64,000 nucleotides of DNA from [Borrelia] tanukii (GTDB taxonomy: Bacteria > Spirochaetota > Spirochaetia > Borreliales > Borreliaceae). The DNA lies in NCBI RefSeq assembly GCF_030436345.1, contig NZ_CP124038.1, positions 620,001 to 684,000 on the forward strand. Direction: 5' to 3'. The translations under genes and the position numbers were made by a program. Each line of letters starts with the position of its first letter. Within the stretch, counting starts at the first letter, position 1. The notes under the pieces are model-generated. The model was not told the origin of the DNA and searched no databases. It saw only the letters and a list, made by a program, of their open reading frames with translations. Below, piece after piece: positions 1 to 10,519 of this stretch.

Positions 1-1
1 T

Positions 2-772
2 GTTAGCTTTTTTTATAGTATAGATAAAAATTTAGAAATTTTTAATAAAGTTGCTACTACAAATTCTGCTGATATTGAAAATATTAAAAGTAAAGTTTTT
101 GATTTAAATATTGTTTTTGAAAACGTGAATAAAAATTTTGCAGATCTTTTGTCTCAAACGAACAGCTTACAAAGTGCAAATAAACTTTTAGTTTCAATTT
201 CAGCTCAGACCAATATGCTTGCTATGAATGCAGCAATTGAAGCAGCAAAAGCAGGTGATGCGGGTAAAAGTTTTGCAGTTGTTGCTGAGGAAATTAGAAA
301 GCTTGCTATTAATTCTGGAAAATATTCTAAAACTATTAAAGATGAGCTTAAAACGGTTGATGGCATTATTGCGGTAATTAATTCGGAGATTGATACAATT
401 TATAAAAATTTTATGGATATTCAAGATAATGTGGACAGCAATTTTTCAAGACATGAGAAAGTAGATCTTACTCTTGCTAAGCATTTTAAAGAAATTGGCG
501 AGTTTAAAGAAAGGTATTTGTCTCACGATACTAAGATCAGAGATGCTAAGAATATGTATAAAGAAATATTTAATAACCATTTTTTTGTTAGCGGTAAGTT
601 TAACAACTTTAGTCAGGATTTAAAAGAATTTAAAGTTTCTAAAATGAATTTAGATGCAATAAATTCTCTTCAAGAATATTCATCTTTGGTGAAATCTTGC
701 AAGGATAAGATATTAAAGACAAAGGAATTGATTCAAAAAATTAATGATGAGATCAAAGATATTCTTTTTTAG
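2..772 (+). CDS. mcp: Methyl-accepting chemotaxis protein, C-terminal part (5' end outside window)
   Basis: The reading frame is open from base 2 to the stop at 770-772, so this is the 3' part of a longer gene; the GTG at 125 is an internal codon rather than the true start. The residues around AAIEAAKAG and [13 protein letters not shown] are the highly conserved hairpin tip of chemoreceptor signalling domains, which bind CheW and CheA in the polar receptor array. The rest is a predicted long coiled coil with no C-terminal CheR/CheB tether pentapeptide. Transmembrane and ligand-binding regions must lie upstream of the window. The stop codon overlaps the convergent murB stop. By position it resembles the mcp next to murB in B. 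burgdorferi B31. Confidence 0.92.
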   Translation, partial: VSFFYSIDKNLEIFNKVATTNSADIENIKSKVFDLNIVFENVNKNFADLLSQTNSLQSANKLLVSISAQTNMLAMNAAIEAAKAGDAGKSFAVVAEEIRKLAINSGKYSKTIKDELKTVDGIIAVINSEIDTIYKNFMDIQDNVDSNFSRHEKVDLTLAKHFKEIGEFKERYLSHDTKIRDAKNMYKEIFNNHFFVSGKFNNFSQDLKEFKVSKMNLDAINSLQEYSSLVKSCKDKILKTKELIQKINDEIKDILF

Positions 773-1689
773 CTTTTTTGATTTTTAAATCCTATGTAAA
801 GAACTTCTTCTTCGAGTAAAAACCCAGTTTTTGAGTAGACTTCAGTTTTTACTTTTTCAATTAAATTTTTTACGTCATTTGAGGTGGCATTGTTAATATT
901 GATAATAAAGTTTCCATGATATTTAGAGACCGCAGCGCCTCCAATGCTTAGTCCTTTAAGTTTGCACTCTTCAATTATTTGTCCGCTGGGTTTAAGAAAT
1001 GCTTTATTGTTTTTAAAAGTGCTTCCACCGCTTGGGAATAAATAGTGACCTTTGCTTATTCGTGCTTGTTTGTTTTTATTCATTTTTTCTTCGATAATTT
1101 TTTTATTTTCTTTTTTTAAATTCAATTCAATTTTTAATATGAAAAAGTTTTTATTTTGAAAAGGCGATATTTTATACTTAAAGTCTTCTTTTTTAAATTC
1201 TTTGCAAATAATTTTTCCTTTTTCGTTTATAAATGTAATTTTTTTTAGTATTTCAGAGATTTCATTTCCAAAGCATCTAGCATTCATCCATACAGCGCCT
1301 CCTAGTGTTCCAGGTAGTCCATAGATAAATTCTAGGCCACTTAAGCTGTTATCAAGCGCAATTTTACATAAATTTTCGAAATTTGCACCACATTCGGCGA
1401 CAATTTTATTGTCGTGAATTTCTATTCTGTTTAGATGTCCGGTATATATTATCGGGAAATCAATTTCTTTCTCGTCATTGACTAAAATATTGGATCCTCC
1501 CCCAAGAATAAATATTTTAATTTTTTCTTCTATTGCTGCTTTAAAAATATTTTCGGCTTCTTGAATATTTTTAGGAATAAGAAATAATTTTGAAATGTTT
1601 CCAATTTTATATGTTGTATAGTCAATCAGATTTTTTGTTTGAGGCTTTATATTGATTTTTTTAAAAAAATTATTTAGGCTTTTAAGCAT
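769..1689 (-). CDS. murB: UDP-N-acetylmuramate dehydrogenase MurB
   Basis: MurB reduces UDP-GlcNAc-enolpyruvate to UDP-MurNAc with NADPH and FAD in the cytoplasm, the second committed step of peptidoglycan synthesis. The 306-residue product carries the FAD-binding segment [12 protein letters not shown], the [14 protein letters not shown] motif and the [10 protein letters not shown] loop whose serine is the proton donor of the family, plus the C-terminal conserved glutamate region. The length and the absence of the long tyrosine loop suggest the shorter type II MurB. It starts at an ATG 51 bp from the divergent cysS start, so both promoters must fit in that gap. Its stop overlaps the chemoreceptor stop. 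Confidence 0.95.
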   Translation of the reverse strand: MLKSLNNFFKKINIKPQTKNLIDYTTYKIGNISKLFLIPKNIQEAENIFKAAIEEKIKIFILGGGSNILVNDEKEIDFPIIYTGHLNRIEIHDNKIVAECGANFENLCKIALDNSLSGLEFIYGLPGTLGGAVWMNARCFGNEISEILKKITFINEKGKIICKEFKKEDFKYKISPFQNKNFFILKIELNLKKENKKIIEEKMNKNKQARISKGHYLFPSGGSTFKNNKAFLKPSGQIIEECKLKGLSIGGAAVSKYHGNFIININNATSNDVKNLIEKVKTEVYSKTGFLLEEEVLYIGFKNQKS

Positions 1690-1740
1690 ACTTACTTAAT
1701 AATAGATTAGACTTTTTATTTTTTCAATTTTGAGAAATGG

Positions 1741-3183
1741 ATGATTTTAAAATTATATAATACTAGAACAAAGAATTTTTCAGAGTTAACAAATTTTGAT
1801 GATGTTAAAGTGTATGCTTGCGGGCCCACTGTTTATAATTATGCGCACATTGGAAATTTTAGAACTTATATTTTTGGGGATTTATTAATTAAAACTTTAA
1901 GGTTTTTAGGGTATAAAGTTAATTATGCTATGAATATTACAGATATTGGGCATTTAACAGGCGATTTTGATGATGGAGAAGATAAGGTTGCTAAGGCTGC
2001 AAGAGATAAGGGGCTTACAGTTTATGAGATTAGTGAATTTTTTACGGAAGCTTTTTTTAAGGATTGTAGAAAATTAAACATTGTATATCCCGATAAAGTC
2101 CTTATTGCAAGTAAACACATTCCCATCATGATAGAGGTTATTAAAGTTCTTGAAGAAAAAAAAGTTACTTATTTTTCTAATGGTAATGTATATTTTGATA
2201 CTTCTTGTTTTAAAAGCTATGGAGAGATGGCTGGCATTGATTTGATTGATAAAGATATGACTTTTTCCAGAGTTGATATTGACAAATTTAAAAGGAATAA
2301 AACCGATTTTGTTTTGTGGTTTACTAATTCTAAATTTAAAGATCAGGAAATGAAATGGGATTCTCCTTGGGGATTTGGTTATCCAAGTTGGCATTTAGAG
2401 TGTGCTGCTATGAATTTGGAGTATTTCAAAGATACGCTTGATATTCATTTAGGAGGAGTTGATCATATTGGAGTTCATCACATAAATGAAATAGCAATAG
2501 TAGAGTGCTTTCTGAATAAGAAATGGTGTGATATTTTTGTTCATGGAGAATTTTTAATTATGGATTACAATAAGATGTCAAAATCACGTGGGAATTTTAT
2601 TACGGTTAAAGACTTGGAAGAGCAAAATTTTTCTCCTCTTGATTTTAGATATTTGTGCTTGACATCACACTACAGGAATCAATTAAAATTTTCATTAAAT
2701 AATCTTCAAGCAAGCAAGATTGCTAGAGAAAATATGATAAACAGACTAAGTTATTTTTATGCATCTTTAGATTCAGTTGATTTAAATATGCTTAATAAGG
2801 ATTTAAAAGATTTTAGTTCTAGTGCAGAAAAAGAATATTACGATTCTTTTGTAGAAAAAATTTCTTTTGATTTGAATGTTCCTCAAGGGTTGGCTTTGCT
2901 ATGGGAGATAATTAAATCTGAAAATCTAGGCTTTGCATCAAAGCTTAAATTAGCGTTTATTTTTGATGAGATTATGTCACTTAATTTGAGAGAAGAAATT
3001 TTGAAGAATTTAGAAAATCATGATGTAGTTGTTGATGAGAATATGAGAATTTTGATTGAAGAAAGAAGAATAGCTAAATGTGAGAAAAATTTTAAACGTG
3101 CTGATGAGATTAGGGACTTTTTTGCTAAAAAAGGTTTTGTTTTGGTTGATACTAAGGAAGGAACTAAGGTTAAAAGAGGCTAG
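1741..3183 (+). CDS. cysS: Cysteinyl-tRNA synthetase
   Basis: Class I aminoacyl-tRNA synthetase charging tRNA-Cys. The 480-residue product shows the N-terminal [15 protein letters not shown] segment (zinc-binding Cys and the HIGH-type signature as HIGN), the zinc-site region [13 protein letters not shown] and the KMSKSRGNF signature. The DLxFPHH stretch usual in this family appears as DHIGVHH, a lineage variant that leaves the metal-binding histidines in place. It heads a same-strand run with the TIG/transglutaminase-like gene 3 bp downstream, glyA and the J-domain gene, so it probably drives an operon. Confidence is very high. Confidence 0.97.
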   Translation: MILKLYNTRTKNFSELTNFDDVKVYACGPTVYNYAHIGNFRTYIFGDLLIKTLRFLGYKVNYAMNITDIGHLTGDFDDGEDKVAKAARDKGLTVYEISEFFTEAFFKDCRKLNIVYPDKVLIASKHIPIMIEVIKVLEEKKVTYFSNGNVYFDTSCFKSYGEMAGIDLIDKDMTFSRVDIDKFKRNKTDFVLWFTNSKFKDQEMKWDSPWGFGYPSWHLECAAMNLEYFKDTLDIHLGGVDHIGVHHINEIAIVECFLNKKWCDIFVHGEFLIMDYNKMSKSRGNFITVKDLEEQNFSPLDFRYLCLTSHYRNQLKFSLNNLQASKIARENMINRLSYFYASLDSVDLNMLNKDLKDFSSSAEKEYYDSFVEKISFDLNVPQGLALLWEIIKSENLGFASKLKLAFIFDEIMSLNLREEILKNLENHDVVVDENMRILIEERRIAKCEKNFKRADEIRDFFAKKGFVLVDTKEGTKVKRG

Positions 3184-3186
3184 TAT

Positions 3187-4743
3187 TTGGCTATTTTTTT
3201 TAAAAACAAATATTTTTATTTAAGCTTGATTTTTATTATTTTTTTATTTTTATTTGTTTTTTCTGGATTTTTATTTTATTCAAAGCCAATTATTTATGAA
3301 ATATCGCCAATTCCCACTTCACATAAAGATGTTATTGTTATTAAAGGAAACAATTTAGGTTATAATGCAGGCGAGATTAATATTAACAATAATTATTTGG
3401 TTAAAAGCAGTATTATTAGTTGGAATAACACTGAAATAGTTTTCAAAATTACAGACGAAGTAAATTCTGGACTTATTTTTGTAAAAAATGAAAGTGGGAC
3501 TAGCAATGAACTTTTTCTTGTTATTAGTAGGCAAGTTCCTGTTAAGCTTAATAGAAAAAATATACCTTTTATTTTTTCAGAGGATAAAATAATTTTAAAT
3601 GCAAATTCTTCAACTTTATTGCGGGGTGTGAATTTGTTTTCACATTCTAATACTATTAAAATTTTTCTTGAAACTAAGGACAAGCTTCATACAATTTTAC
3701 CTCAAAATATTTTAGATGTTTCTGAGAATAGGGTGGAATTCATTTCTCCTAAAACTTTAAATTCTGGAGGAAAGCTTTATGTTCTATTGGATAATATTCA
3801 AAGCAATAAAATTCCGTTCTCTGTTACAAATGATTTTTTTAAGTGGACTTTGAGCGATTCAAAAGAATTTACAATAGTTGAAGAAATTTATTTTACTCAA
3901 GATATTAGCAATAATTTTGATTCAAACCCTGAAGATATTAATTTTAATATCTTCTATTTAAGACCAATGGAGAATGAGCGCCAAAAAATTACAGATTGTG
4001 TTAATGAGTGTTTTGATTTTAATATTGATAATTTATTTTTTGAAAACTTGAAGACAAATAAATTTATTTTTGAGACTAGGGTAAAGACTCATAAACTTAA
4101 TTTGGAATTTTTGGATACTAAATATTTAGAAAGCATCGAGTTTAGTAGAGATATTAATAATCAAGAATACAAAACGTATGTTCAAGACAAGAAGAAAGAT
4201 TATTTATCTTACAGCTCTGTTGATTTAATATCGTTAGATTCTCTAATTTTATCTATTACTGCCGAGAATAATTCAGTTTATAAGCTGGCTAAAGCAATTA
4301 TTGATGTTTTGATTTCAAATTTTAAAATTGTTGAGAATAATTTAAGTTTAAAGGATTCTATTAAAGAAGGAAAAATTTCATCTAGCAATTTAACAGTTCT
4401 TACCAATTTATTATTTTTAAAGTACGAAATTCCGCTTAGAAATATAGTTGGGCTTTACTATGATTCTAATTCTTTTAAATTGAATGAGCATTTTTGGTTT
4501 GAATTTTTTTTGCCTGGGGTTGGTTTTGTGTATTTTGATATAATAAATGCAGTATTATTTAAGGATAGCTCTAAATATTTTTTAAATATGTCTGAGAACT
4601 ATATTCAATATGGATGCAAAGAGGACTATGATAAAAATGAATTTTTCGATGGATATTCAGATTCTAGGTTTTTAAAGTATAAAAGCTTGACGAACGGATC
4701 GTATTCTTTAATGTATAAGTTTGTTTTGGAGGATAATTTTTGA
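3187..4743 (+). CDS. Membrane-anchored TIG-domain protein with degenerate transglutaminase-like domain
   Basis: The 518-residue product starts with TTG three bases after the cysS stop. Residues about 8-31 form a single membrane anchor. Residues about 35-113 look like an IPT/TIG immunoglobulin-like fold (EISP, IKGNNLG, W.NTEI, NSG..FV, SNE) and about 125-212 look like a second, more diverged copy. Residues about 365-455 resemble a transglutaminase-like core: [11 protein letters not shown]...EIPLRNIVG, then EHFWFEF..PG.GFVYFD. In that alignment the catalytic Cys position is Ser399, while His435 and Asp451 are kept. Function is unknown; an envelope-facing scaffold or inactive enzyme is my inference. 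It is translationally linked to glyA through a TGATG overlap. Confidence 0.75.
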   Translation: MAIFFKNKYFYLSLIFIIFLFLFVFSGFLFYSKPIIYEISPIPTSHKDVIVIKGNNLGYNAGEININNNYLVKSSIISWNNTEIVFKITDEVNSGLIFVKNESGTSNELFLVISRQVPVKLNRKNIPFIFSEDKIILNANSSTLLRGVNLFSHSNTIKIFLETKDKLHTILPQNILDVSENRVEFISPKTLNSGGKLYVLLDNIQSNKIPFSVTNDFFKWTLSDSKEFTIVEEIYFTQDISNNFDSNPEDINFNIFYLRPMENERQKITDCVNECFDFNIDNLFFENLKTNKFIFETRVKTHKLNLEFLDTKYLESIEFSRDINNQEYKTYVQDKKKDYLSYSSVDLISLDSLILSITAENNSVYKLAKAIIDVLISNFKIVENNLSLKDSIKEGKISSSNLTVLTNLLFLKYEIPLRNIVGLYYDSNSFKLNEHFWFEFFLPGVGFVYFDIINAVLFKDSSKYFLNMSENYIQYGCKEDYDKNEFFDGYSDSRFLKYKSLTNGSYSLMYKFVLEDNF

Positions 4744-5996
4744 TGAGAGATGATCAAATATTTAATTTAATTGAGAAAGAAAAATTAAGAGAGAAAGAAC
4801 ATATTGAGCTTATTGCGTCTGAAAATTTTACATCTTTAGAGATAAGGCAGGCTGTTGGGAGTATTTTAACCAATAAGTATGCGGAAGGATATCCTTTGAA
4901 TCGATATTATGGCGGGTGTTCTTTTATTGACGAGATTGAAGCTTTGGCAATTTCAAGAGCAAAAGAGCTTTTTGGTGCAGAATATGCCAATGTTCAACCT
5001 CATAGCGGATCTCAGGCCAATATGGCCGCTATAATGGCGCTTATTAACCCGGGTGATAGGATTCTTGGTATGCAATTGTCTCATGGAGGGCATTTGACCC
5101 ATGGTAGTAGGGTGAATTTTTCTGGTATATTTTTTAATACCTATTTTTATGGTGTTTCTAGAGATTCTGAGATGATTGATTATGATGAAGTTCTTAAAAT
5201 AGCTAGAGATTGTAGACCAAATTTAATAATAGCTGGAGCTTCTTCTTATTCAAGAGAAATTGATTTTAAAAAATTTAGAGAAATAGCAGACGATGTTTCT
5301 GCTTATCTTTTGTGTGATATTGCTCATATTTCAGGTCTTATTGTTGCTGGTTTTCATAATTCTTCGATTGATGTGGCTCATCTTACTACAAGTACTACCC
5401 ATAAAACTTTAAGAGGACCAAGAGGTGGAATAATACTTTCTGGAAAAGATTTTAACAAATTAGTAAACTTTAACGGAAAAGAGAAAACTTTGTCTAATGC
5501 TGTAAATTCTACAGTTTTTCCCGGAACTCAAGGGGGTCCTTTGGTTCATGTTATTGCAGGTAAGGCTATTGCATTCAGAGAGGCTCTTCAAGAAAATTTT
5601 AAAGAATACATTGCCAACGTAATAAAAAATACTAAGGTTATGGCTGAATATTTTAAATCGGAAGGATTTCGGATTGTCAGTGGAGGCACAGATAATCATT
5701 TATTTTTGGTTGATCTTAGTAGCTTGGATCTTACAGGGGCTGAAGCTGAGAAATTGCTTGAGAGTGTAAATATTACTTTAAATAAAAATGCTATTCCTTT
5801 TGACAAAAAAAGCCCTTCTGTGGCCTCTGGTATTAGAATTGGGGGCGCTGCCATTACTTCTAGGGGTTTAAATGAAAACGACTCTTTAAATGTTGCTAAA
5901 TTTATTGTTAGAGCTTTAAAGGCAAAGTCTGATATTGAATTAAAACAAATAAAAAAGGAAGTTGTGAGATTTATTAGAGATTTTGACATGCCTTAA
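4743..5996 (+). CDS. glyA: Serine hydroxymethyltransferase
   Basis: PLP enzyme converting serine and tetrahydrofolate to glycine and methylene-THF in the cytoplasm. The 417-residue protein is full length, with [11 protein letters not shown] at the N-terminus, YAEGYP.NRYYGG, the PLP lysine in [13 protein letters not shown] and the substrate loop [10 protein letters not shown] chose the ATG at 4743, which overlaps the upstream TGA as TGATG, over the TTG at 4740; the family begins with MRDDQ-like residues and a GGAGG lies at 4728-4732. Its place behind cysS suggests coregulation of translation and one-carbon supply, but the sequence does not prove it. Confidence 0.97.
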   Translation: MRDDQIFNLIEKEKLREKEHIELIASENFTSLEIRQAVGSILTNKYAEGYPLNRYYGGCSFIDEIEALAISRAKELFGAEYANVQPHSGSQANMAAIMALINPGDRILGMQLSHGGHLTHGSRVNFSGIFFNTYFYGVSRDSEMIDYDEVLKIARDCRPNLIIAGASSYSREIDFKKFREIADDVSAYLLCDIAHISGLIVAGFHNSSIDVAHLTTSTTHKTLRGPRGGIILSGKDFNKLVNFNGKEKTLSNAVNSTVFPGTQGGPLVHVIAGKAIAFREALQENFKEYIANVIKNTKVMAEYFKSEGFRIVSGGTDNHLFLVDLSSLDLTGAEAEKLLESVNITLNKNAIPFDKKSPSVASGIRIGGAAITSRGLNENDSLNVAKFIVRALKAKSDIELKQIKKEVVRFIRDFDMP

Positions 5997-6022
5997 TTAT
6001 GTTTGGAGGTTATGATTAGTAA

Positions 6023-6775
6023 ATGCCAAGCTTAATTAGAATGTTTTTTTTAGTATTGTTGTTTATCTTTATTTTTAATCCCATTTTAATAGGAATGCTT
6101 TTTATATTATTTCCTTTTCTTTTAATATTATTTAGTTTTTTAGGTGTTTTTAGAATATATTTTACAAGGGATTATTCATATTCTAGATCCAGAGAGTTCG
6201 AATTTTATAAACTTTCTTTTTTATTAATGGCTAAATTACTATCTATTTTGGGAACTGTAACCGGAGAGCAGCTAAATTATGTCAATTTTATCATTAATTC
6301 TTTGAATTTGTCTGAACGTGGTAAATCAGAATTGTATACCATCTTTCATTCTGCTATTACTAAGAATAATAATGCGGATAAAATTTTGTATACTCTTAAG
6401 CTTGGATATTTTCAACATAAAGATCTTTTTATATGGCTTTTTGCTTCTCTTAAAGAAATTAATAGGCTTTCTAGGCATAAAAACTTGGAAGCCGAAAAAT
6501 TTATTTCTTATGTTGGTGTTTTCCTTGAGCTTGAATCTGATGGTTATGAAGCTTATAAAGATATTAATATTAAAATTGTAAATCCCTACAGTGTTTTGGG
6601 ATTAACCTATAGTGCTAGTGATGATGAGCTTAAAAAGGCTTATAAAAGTCTTGTTATAAAGTATCATCCTGATAAGTTTGCGAATGACCCCGTAAGACAA
6701 AAAGATGCAAATGATAAATTTATTAAGATTCAAGATGCTTATGAAAAAATTTGCAAAGAAAGAAATATAAAGTAA
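6023..6775 (+). CDS. Membrane protein with C-terminal J-domain (DjlA-like layout)
   Basis: A 250-residue protein with one or two N-terminal hydrophobic segments (residues about 5-48), a helical middle and a C-terminal J-domain (about 187-248) with the HPD motif in KYHPDKF. J-domains stimulate DnaK ATPase, so this is likely a membrane-tethered DnaK co-chaperone; there is no Gly/Phe region or zinc-finger domain, so it is not DnaJ itself. Start choice is awkward: a GGAGG at 6005-6009 is 13 nt before ATG 6023 and only 2 nt before an out-of-frame ATG at 6012 that opens a seven-codon reading frame. In-frame stops at 6017 and 6020 exclude an earlier start. Last gene of the cysS run. Confidence 0.85.
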   Translation: MPSLIRMFFLVLLFIFIFNPILIGMLFILFPFLLILFSFLGVFRIYFTRDYSYSRSREFEFYKLSFLLMAKLLSILGTVTGEQLNYVNFIINSLNLSERGKSELYTIFHSAITKNNNADKILYTLKLGYFQHKDLFIWLFASLKEINRLSRHKNLEAEKFISYVGVFLELESDGYEAYKDINIKIVNPYSVLGLTYSASDDELKKAYKSLVIKYHPDKFANDPVRQKDANDKFIKIQDAYEKICKERNIK

Positions 6776-6802
6776 TAAATTATTAATTTGTTTTTAAAGA
6801 TA

Positions 6803-6828
6803 AAAAGAAGGGCAAAAGCCCTTCTTTT
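6803..6828. terminator. Bidirectional intrinsic terminator
   Basis: An 11-bp perfect stem (AAAAGAAGGGC against its complement) with an AAAA loop, A-rich on one side and T-rich on the other. It lies between the convergent J-domain gene and p66, so it can end transcription in both directions. Confidence 0.9.
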
Positions 6829-6832
6829 ACTG

Positions 6833-8695
6833 TTAGCTTCCGCTGTAGGCTATTTTGAATTGCAAGAAAGCACTACCAATAGCGGCATTATTTGCGTTTT
6901 TATTAGCAAGTTCTATAATGTTATTTGAATCCCATCCAAGAGAAATTGTTGTAAATCTTATTAATTTTTCAAGGCTAAGGCCTGTTTTCAAATAAATTTT
7001 TGTAGCATCGCTTGAGAGTTTATTAAAAGGCCCTAAAAGGTATGCTCCAATATATGGCACTACATGTGCTTCTGTTGAAATGGATGTTATCGGAATTGCG
7101 TAATCAAAATATAAAGCCACACCAAGTTTTATTGCGTCTTCAAATGTTATATTAGGAGTTACAGCTTGTGTGTTTGTTGAATCTTCTGTTCTAGCTTGAT
7201 TGCTTGCATTAGCACTTGGGCTTGCTGTAGGATAGTTTTCTACAGATTTTTGTCTTAAAATGTCATAAAGACCGACAGATGTTATCCATCCTAGTCCATT
7301 CATAAGTCCCTTTTTATTGTCTTCATAGCTTGAGATTTCAACATTTAAGCTTTGAAATGCATTTTCGGATATGGTTTTTAATCTTTTTTCTGTATCTTTG
7401 GATCTGTAAAGATTTTGTCCATAGCTTATTCCTAATGCAACCCCAGATTTTTTGTCTTGTTCTCCAAACAGTCTTGTACTGTAGGAATCAGATCCCTTAA
7501 TCTTCCAAGATTCTTTTTCACCAACGTCTTTATTCCAAGCAAGACCTATGCTTGCTCCTGTTGAAAATGCAATGCCAAGTTCTTTACTTTTACTGAAATT
7601 AAGAGCATTACCATTCGGATCAAATATATCCTCGGCTTTTTTGCTAGGATCTGAGGATACTCCTTTTTTGAAATTTGCTGCTTTTGAGATGTGTCCAAAT
7701 ACAGAAAAATCGCTTGCAAAAGGATCTATTCCAAAATCAGTACCCATTTGTAAAATAAGATAGGTATTTTTATCGTTGATTTTTGTTAATCCAAGCTTAT
7801 ACTGAGCTCCAAAAGATGCTAAAATTGCAGAATTTGATAAAGTTGGACTAAGCAAATCTTTATCAACTATGGATTTATCTTTTAAAGAGTATGTTATTGA
7901 TGAATTATTAAATGTTTCATTTCCATAAGCTCCTGATAAGCCAAAATTTAATTCAAAAGGTGTTTCTGCAATTACAGATTTAGTATTTTCGTTTTGATCA
8001 AGTAGATTTTTTATTGGCTTCCATGTTGCTTGAATTCCATAAAGTATTCCTTGATAGGTTTTATTGTATGGAGTGTCTTTGTCGTTCTCTTGATTTCTAT
8101 TGCCTGTGCCAGTTCCTCCTATTGCGAATGTAAGATCGATTTGCGGGAATTTGTATCCCAGCTGAATTGTTCCTATTTGCTTAGAAGTACCTCTTGCAAG
8201 AATTGTCCCTCTTACTGCTCTATCATTGCTTGGAAATCCATAGTAAGTGCTTTTAAATCCAGTCATAGGTGCAAAACTAAATAAAGATTCTTTATTAAAG
8301 TCAAAATCTGTCATAGTGCTTATTTTAATAAAAAAATCGTATATATTGATTTGGGCTGTTATATCTCCTACGTCAATTTTGAATTGATCGCCTTTTTTGC
8401 CTTCTGCTTTTAATGCAAGATCTTCTACTTTAATGTAAGCTGAGAAAGGATCGTCTTTGCCTAATTCGGGATTAACTTCAAATGGTTTAAGTTTAATAGT
8501 AATTTTGCTTTTGTTTTCAAATCCAGGAACAAGCTCATCTATATCTAATCTGAACTCACTCGTGTTTTCAAATCCAAATGTAGGTATCCATGGGTTTATT
8601 TTAAATATATCTTTTTCCTTTAGTGCGTCTGCTGCAAATATTGCTACAGATGTAGTTAAAAATATAATTAATTTATATAAAATATGGTTTTTCAT
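6833..8695 (-). CDS. p66: P66 outer-membrane porin and integrin-binding adhesin
   Basis: The 620-residue product has a cleavable signal peptide ending near AIFAADA (residue about 21) and a beta-barrel-type C-terminus ending FQFKIAYSGS-like (FLQFKIAYSGS). It is the Borrelia P66 (Oms66) porin, which also binds beta3 integrins. The published integrin-binding aspartates fall at D205 and D207 here, inside NQENDKDTPY. Residues about 488-515 form a hydrophilic Ser/Thr/Ala/Asn-rich stretch unlike the B31 loop I remember, consistent with an exposed variable loop and another sensu lato species. A good AGGAAGG ribosome site precedes the ATG. P66 is a known surface antigen. Confidence 0.97.
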   Translation of the reverse strand: MKNHILYKLIIFLTTSVAIFAADALKEKDIFKINPWIPTFGFENTSEFRLDIDELVPGFENKSKITIKLKPFEVNPELGKDDPFSAYIKVEDLALKAEGKKGDQFKIDVGDITAQINIYDFFIKISTMTDFDFNKESLFSFAPMTGFKSTYYGFPSNDRAVRGTILARGTSKQIGTIQLGYKFPQIDLTFAIGGTGTGNRNQENDKDTPYNKTYQGILYGIQATWKPIKNLLDQNENTKSVIAETPFELNFGLSGAYGNETFNNSSITYSLKDKSIVDKDLLSPTLSNSAILASFGAQYKLGLTKINDKNTYLILQMGTDFGIDPFASDFSVFGHISKAANFKKGVSSDPSKKAEDIFDPNGNALNFSKSKELGIAFSTGASIGLAWNKDVGEKESWKIKGSDSYSTRLFGEQDKKSGVALGISYGQNLYRSKDTEKRLKTISENAFQSLNVEISSYEDNKKGLMNGLGWITSVGLYDILRQKSVENYPTASPSANASNQARTEDSTNTQAVTPNITFEDAIKLGVALYFDYAIPITSISTEAHVVPYIGAYLLGPFNKLSSDATKIYLKTGLSLEKLIRFTTISLGWDSNNIIELANKNANNAAIGSAFLQFKIAYSGS

Positions 8696-8887
8696 AATTA
8701 TACCTTCCTGTTGTAACTATAAACTTTTTATTAGTTCTAGTTATTTATTAAACGTATTAATAAATATATTATATACGTGTTATTACATTGTACATAATAG
8801 CATGTATATAATATACATAATATTAAAATATTGAGTAAAAATTCAAGAGCACATTATTGTTTTATGATTTTAATATTATTCAAATAT

Positions 8888-8927
8888 ATAAATAAGATTA
8901 ATTTTATTATCAATTAATCTTATTTAT
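8888..8927. terminator. Long hairpin downstream of lactate permease
   Basis: A 15-bp perfect inverted repeat (8888-8902 with 8913-8927, 10-nt loop) lies just after the lctP stop on the minus strand. It is A+T-rich with no clean T-run on the minus strand, so it may be a terminator or an mRNA-stabilising 3' hairpin ahead of p66. Confidence 0.6.
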
Positions 8928-8941
8928 TTTAAATGGTTAAT

Positions 8942-10444
8942 TTATACTAAATAAACTAATAATCCCGTTACTAAAATGTAGCATAAAGCATAATTTATTG
9001 TTTTTGATAAAAGTTTACCTTCTTGCCCAATTAATCCAGCAGTTGTTGTTGCTATTGTGATGTTTTGAGGAGAAATCATTTTTCCTCCAGTTGCTCCTGT
9101 TGTATTTGCTGCTGCAAGCCAATAAGGATTTGTTCCAATATTTTCTGCCATTTGTGTTTGCAAAGGTCCAAAAAGAACATTTGAAACTGTGTCACTTCCT
9201 GTTAAAAATGTCCCAATAGCTCCAATTAGTGGGCTAAAGAATGGGGAAAATGCACCTGTTATTATTGAGATTCCATTAGCAAGATCTCTTATCATTCCAC
9301 TGTGTGTCATTAATCTTGATATTGCAACAATGCATATGATTATAAATGAAGATAATGCCATTTTTTTCAATGTTAGTATAAATATTTTTAATTGTTTTAA
9401 TATTGGGACTCCTCGCATTGAATAGGATATTATTGTTGCAAGCATGATTAAGAAGCCCGGAGAGGCAATCCATTTAAAGTGTAGGGGATTTGCTTCTGGA
9501 TAAATGCTAATAGTGCTTTGAAAAGTTTTTAGGTATTCATGAATTTTGTTAAAAAGAGGAGATGCGAGTATTATAAATACTACTATTAAAATGTAGGGTG
9601 AGCAAGCAATAATTCCTTTTGATAAGGGTATTACACTTTTGTTTTGTCGATTGTGTGTGTCTTTATTTTCAAAAAGCTTTGCATAAGCTATTGTTATTGT
9701 CATAGAAAGGATGCTTCCAAGGATTGCGGGAAGTTCTGGGCCCAAAGTTTTTGATATGAATACTTGAGATATTGCCATTGACATTCCTGAGAGTAGGGTA
9801 AGAAGGAATACTCCTTTTAATCCTTTAATGCCTCCTCCTGTAAGAATTACTAATACAAAAGGTATTGTTAAGGTTGGAAGTATTAGTTGCAATGCAACCT
9901 CAGACGAAATAGTGTTAACATCTAAATTAGTTGCTTGAGCTAAAGATATTATAGGAATCCCCACAGATCCATAAGCGGTTGATGAGGTGTTCATTATTAA
10001 ACAGATTAAGCAAGCAAAAAATGGTTCAAATCCCATTGCTATTAATATTGACACAGGGATTGCAACAGCAGTTCCATATCCAGCAACTCCTTCTAAAAAA
10101 TTTCCAAATCCCCATGCTACCAGCAAGACTATAATTCTTTTATCAGAAGATACGTTTGATAGAATGTTTTTAATAGTTTCTATGTCTTTTTGATCTTCTG
10201 ACATTTTGTATGTAAATATAGCAGCAATAATTACGGTTGCTATTGGCCATATCCCCATTAAGGCGCCTTCAAGCATTGCAAGACTTGTGTTTACTATTCC
10301 CAAGTTTTTATAAAATATAACAATAGCAACAGTTGTTATTAATGATATAGGTATTACATAGTAAGCGGGCTTCTTTATTATGCCAAGGCCAATAATTATT
10401 AGGATTATTGGTACCAAAGCTGCCATAAAATCATAAGAATTCAT
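8942..10444 (-). CDS. lctP: L-lactate permease
   Basis: A 500-residue polytopic protein with about a dozen hydrophobic segments, clearly of the LctP lactate/proton symporter family: GFGNFLEGVAGYGTAVAIP, NTSSTAYGSVGIP and the C-terminal LTGSDTVSNVLFGPLQ and NTTGATGGKMISPQ segments are family hallmarks. In a glycolytic spirochaete producing lactate it could act in export or uptake; the direction is an inference. The start is an ATG after a GGAG. It diverges from dacA across 75 bp, which must contain both promoters. Confidence 0.95.
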   Translation of the reverse strand: MNSYDFMAALVPIILIIIGLGIIKKPAYYVIPISLITTVAIVIFYKNLGIVNTSLAMLEGALMGIWPIATVIIAAIFTYKMSEDQKDIETIKNILSNVSSDKRIIVLLVAWGFGNFLEGVAGYGTAVAIPVSILIAMGFEPFFACLICLIMNTSSTAYGSVGIPIISLAQATNLDVNTISSEVALQLILPTLTIPFVLVILTGGGIKGLKGVFLLTLLSGMSMAISQVFISKTLGPELPAILGSILSMTITIAYAKLFENKDTHNRQNKSVIPLSKGIIACSPYILIVVFIILASPLFNKIHEYLKTFQSTISIYPEANPLHFKWIASPGFLIMLATIISYSMRGVPILKQLKIFILTLKKMALSSFIIICIVAISRLMTHSGMIRDLANGISIITGAFSPFFSPLIGAIGTFLTGSDTVSNVLFGPLQTQMAENIGTNPYWLAAANTTGATGGKMISPQNITIATTTAGLIGQEGKLLSKTINYALCYILVTGLLVYLV

Positions 10445-10519
10445 AAAAAATGGCTCCTTTTTATTTTAATTGTATTATAATCAACAATCAATAAATAATA
10501 TATAATTTAATATTACAAC

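Noticed and set aside
6012-6035. Seven-codon upstream frame overlapping the J-domain gene start
   Set aside because: GGAGG is only 2 nt from its ATG, too close for good initiation; it is noted with the gene but not called as a regulatory peptide.
8740-8830. AT-rich inverted motifs upstream of p66 as a regulator site
   Set aside because: Many overlapping TATA-like symmetric runs occur by chance at this composition; no single repeat stands out enough to call.
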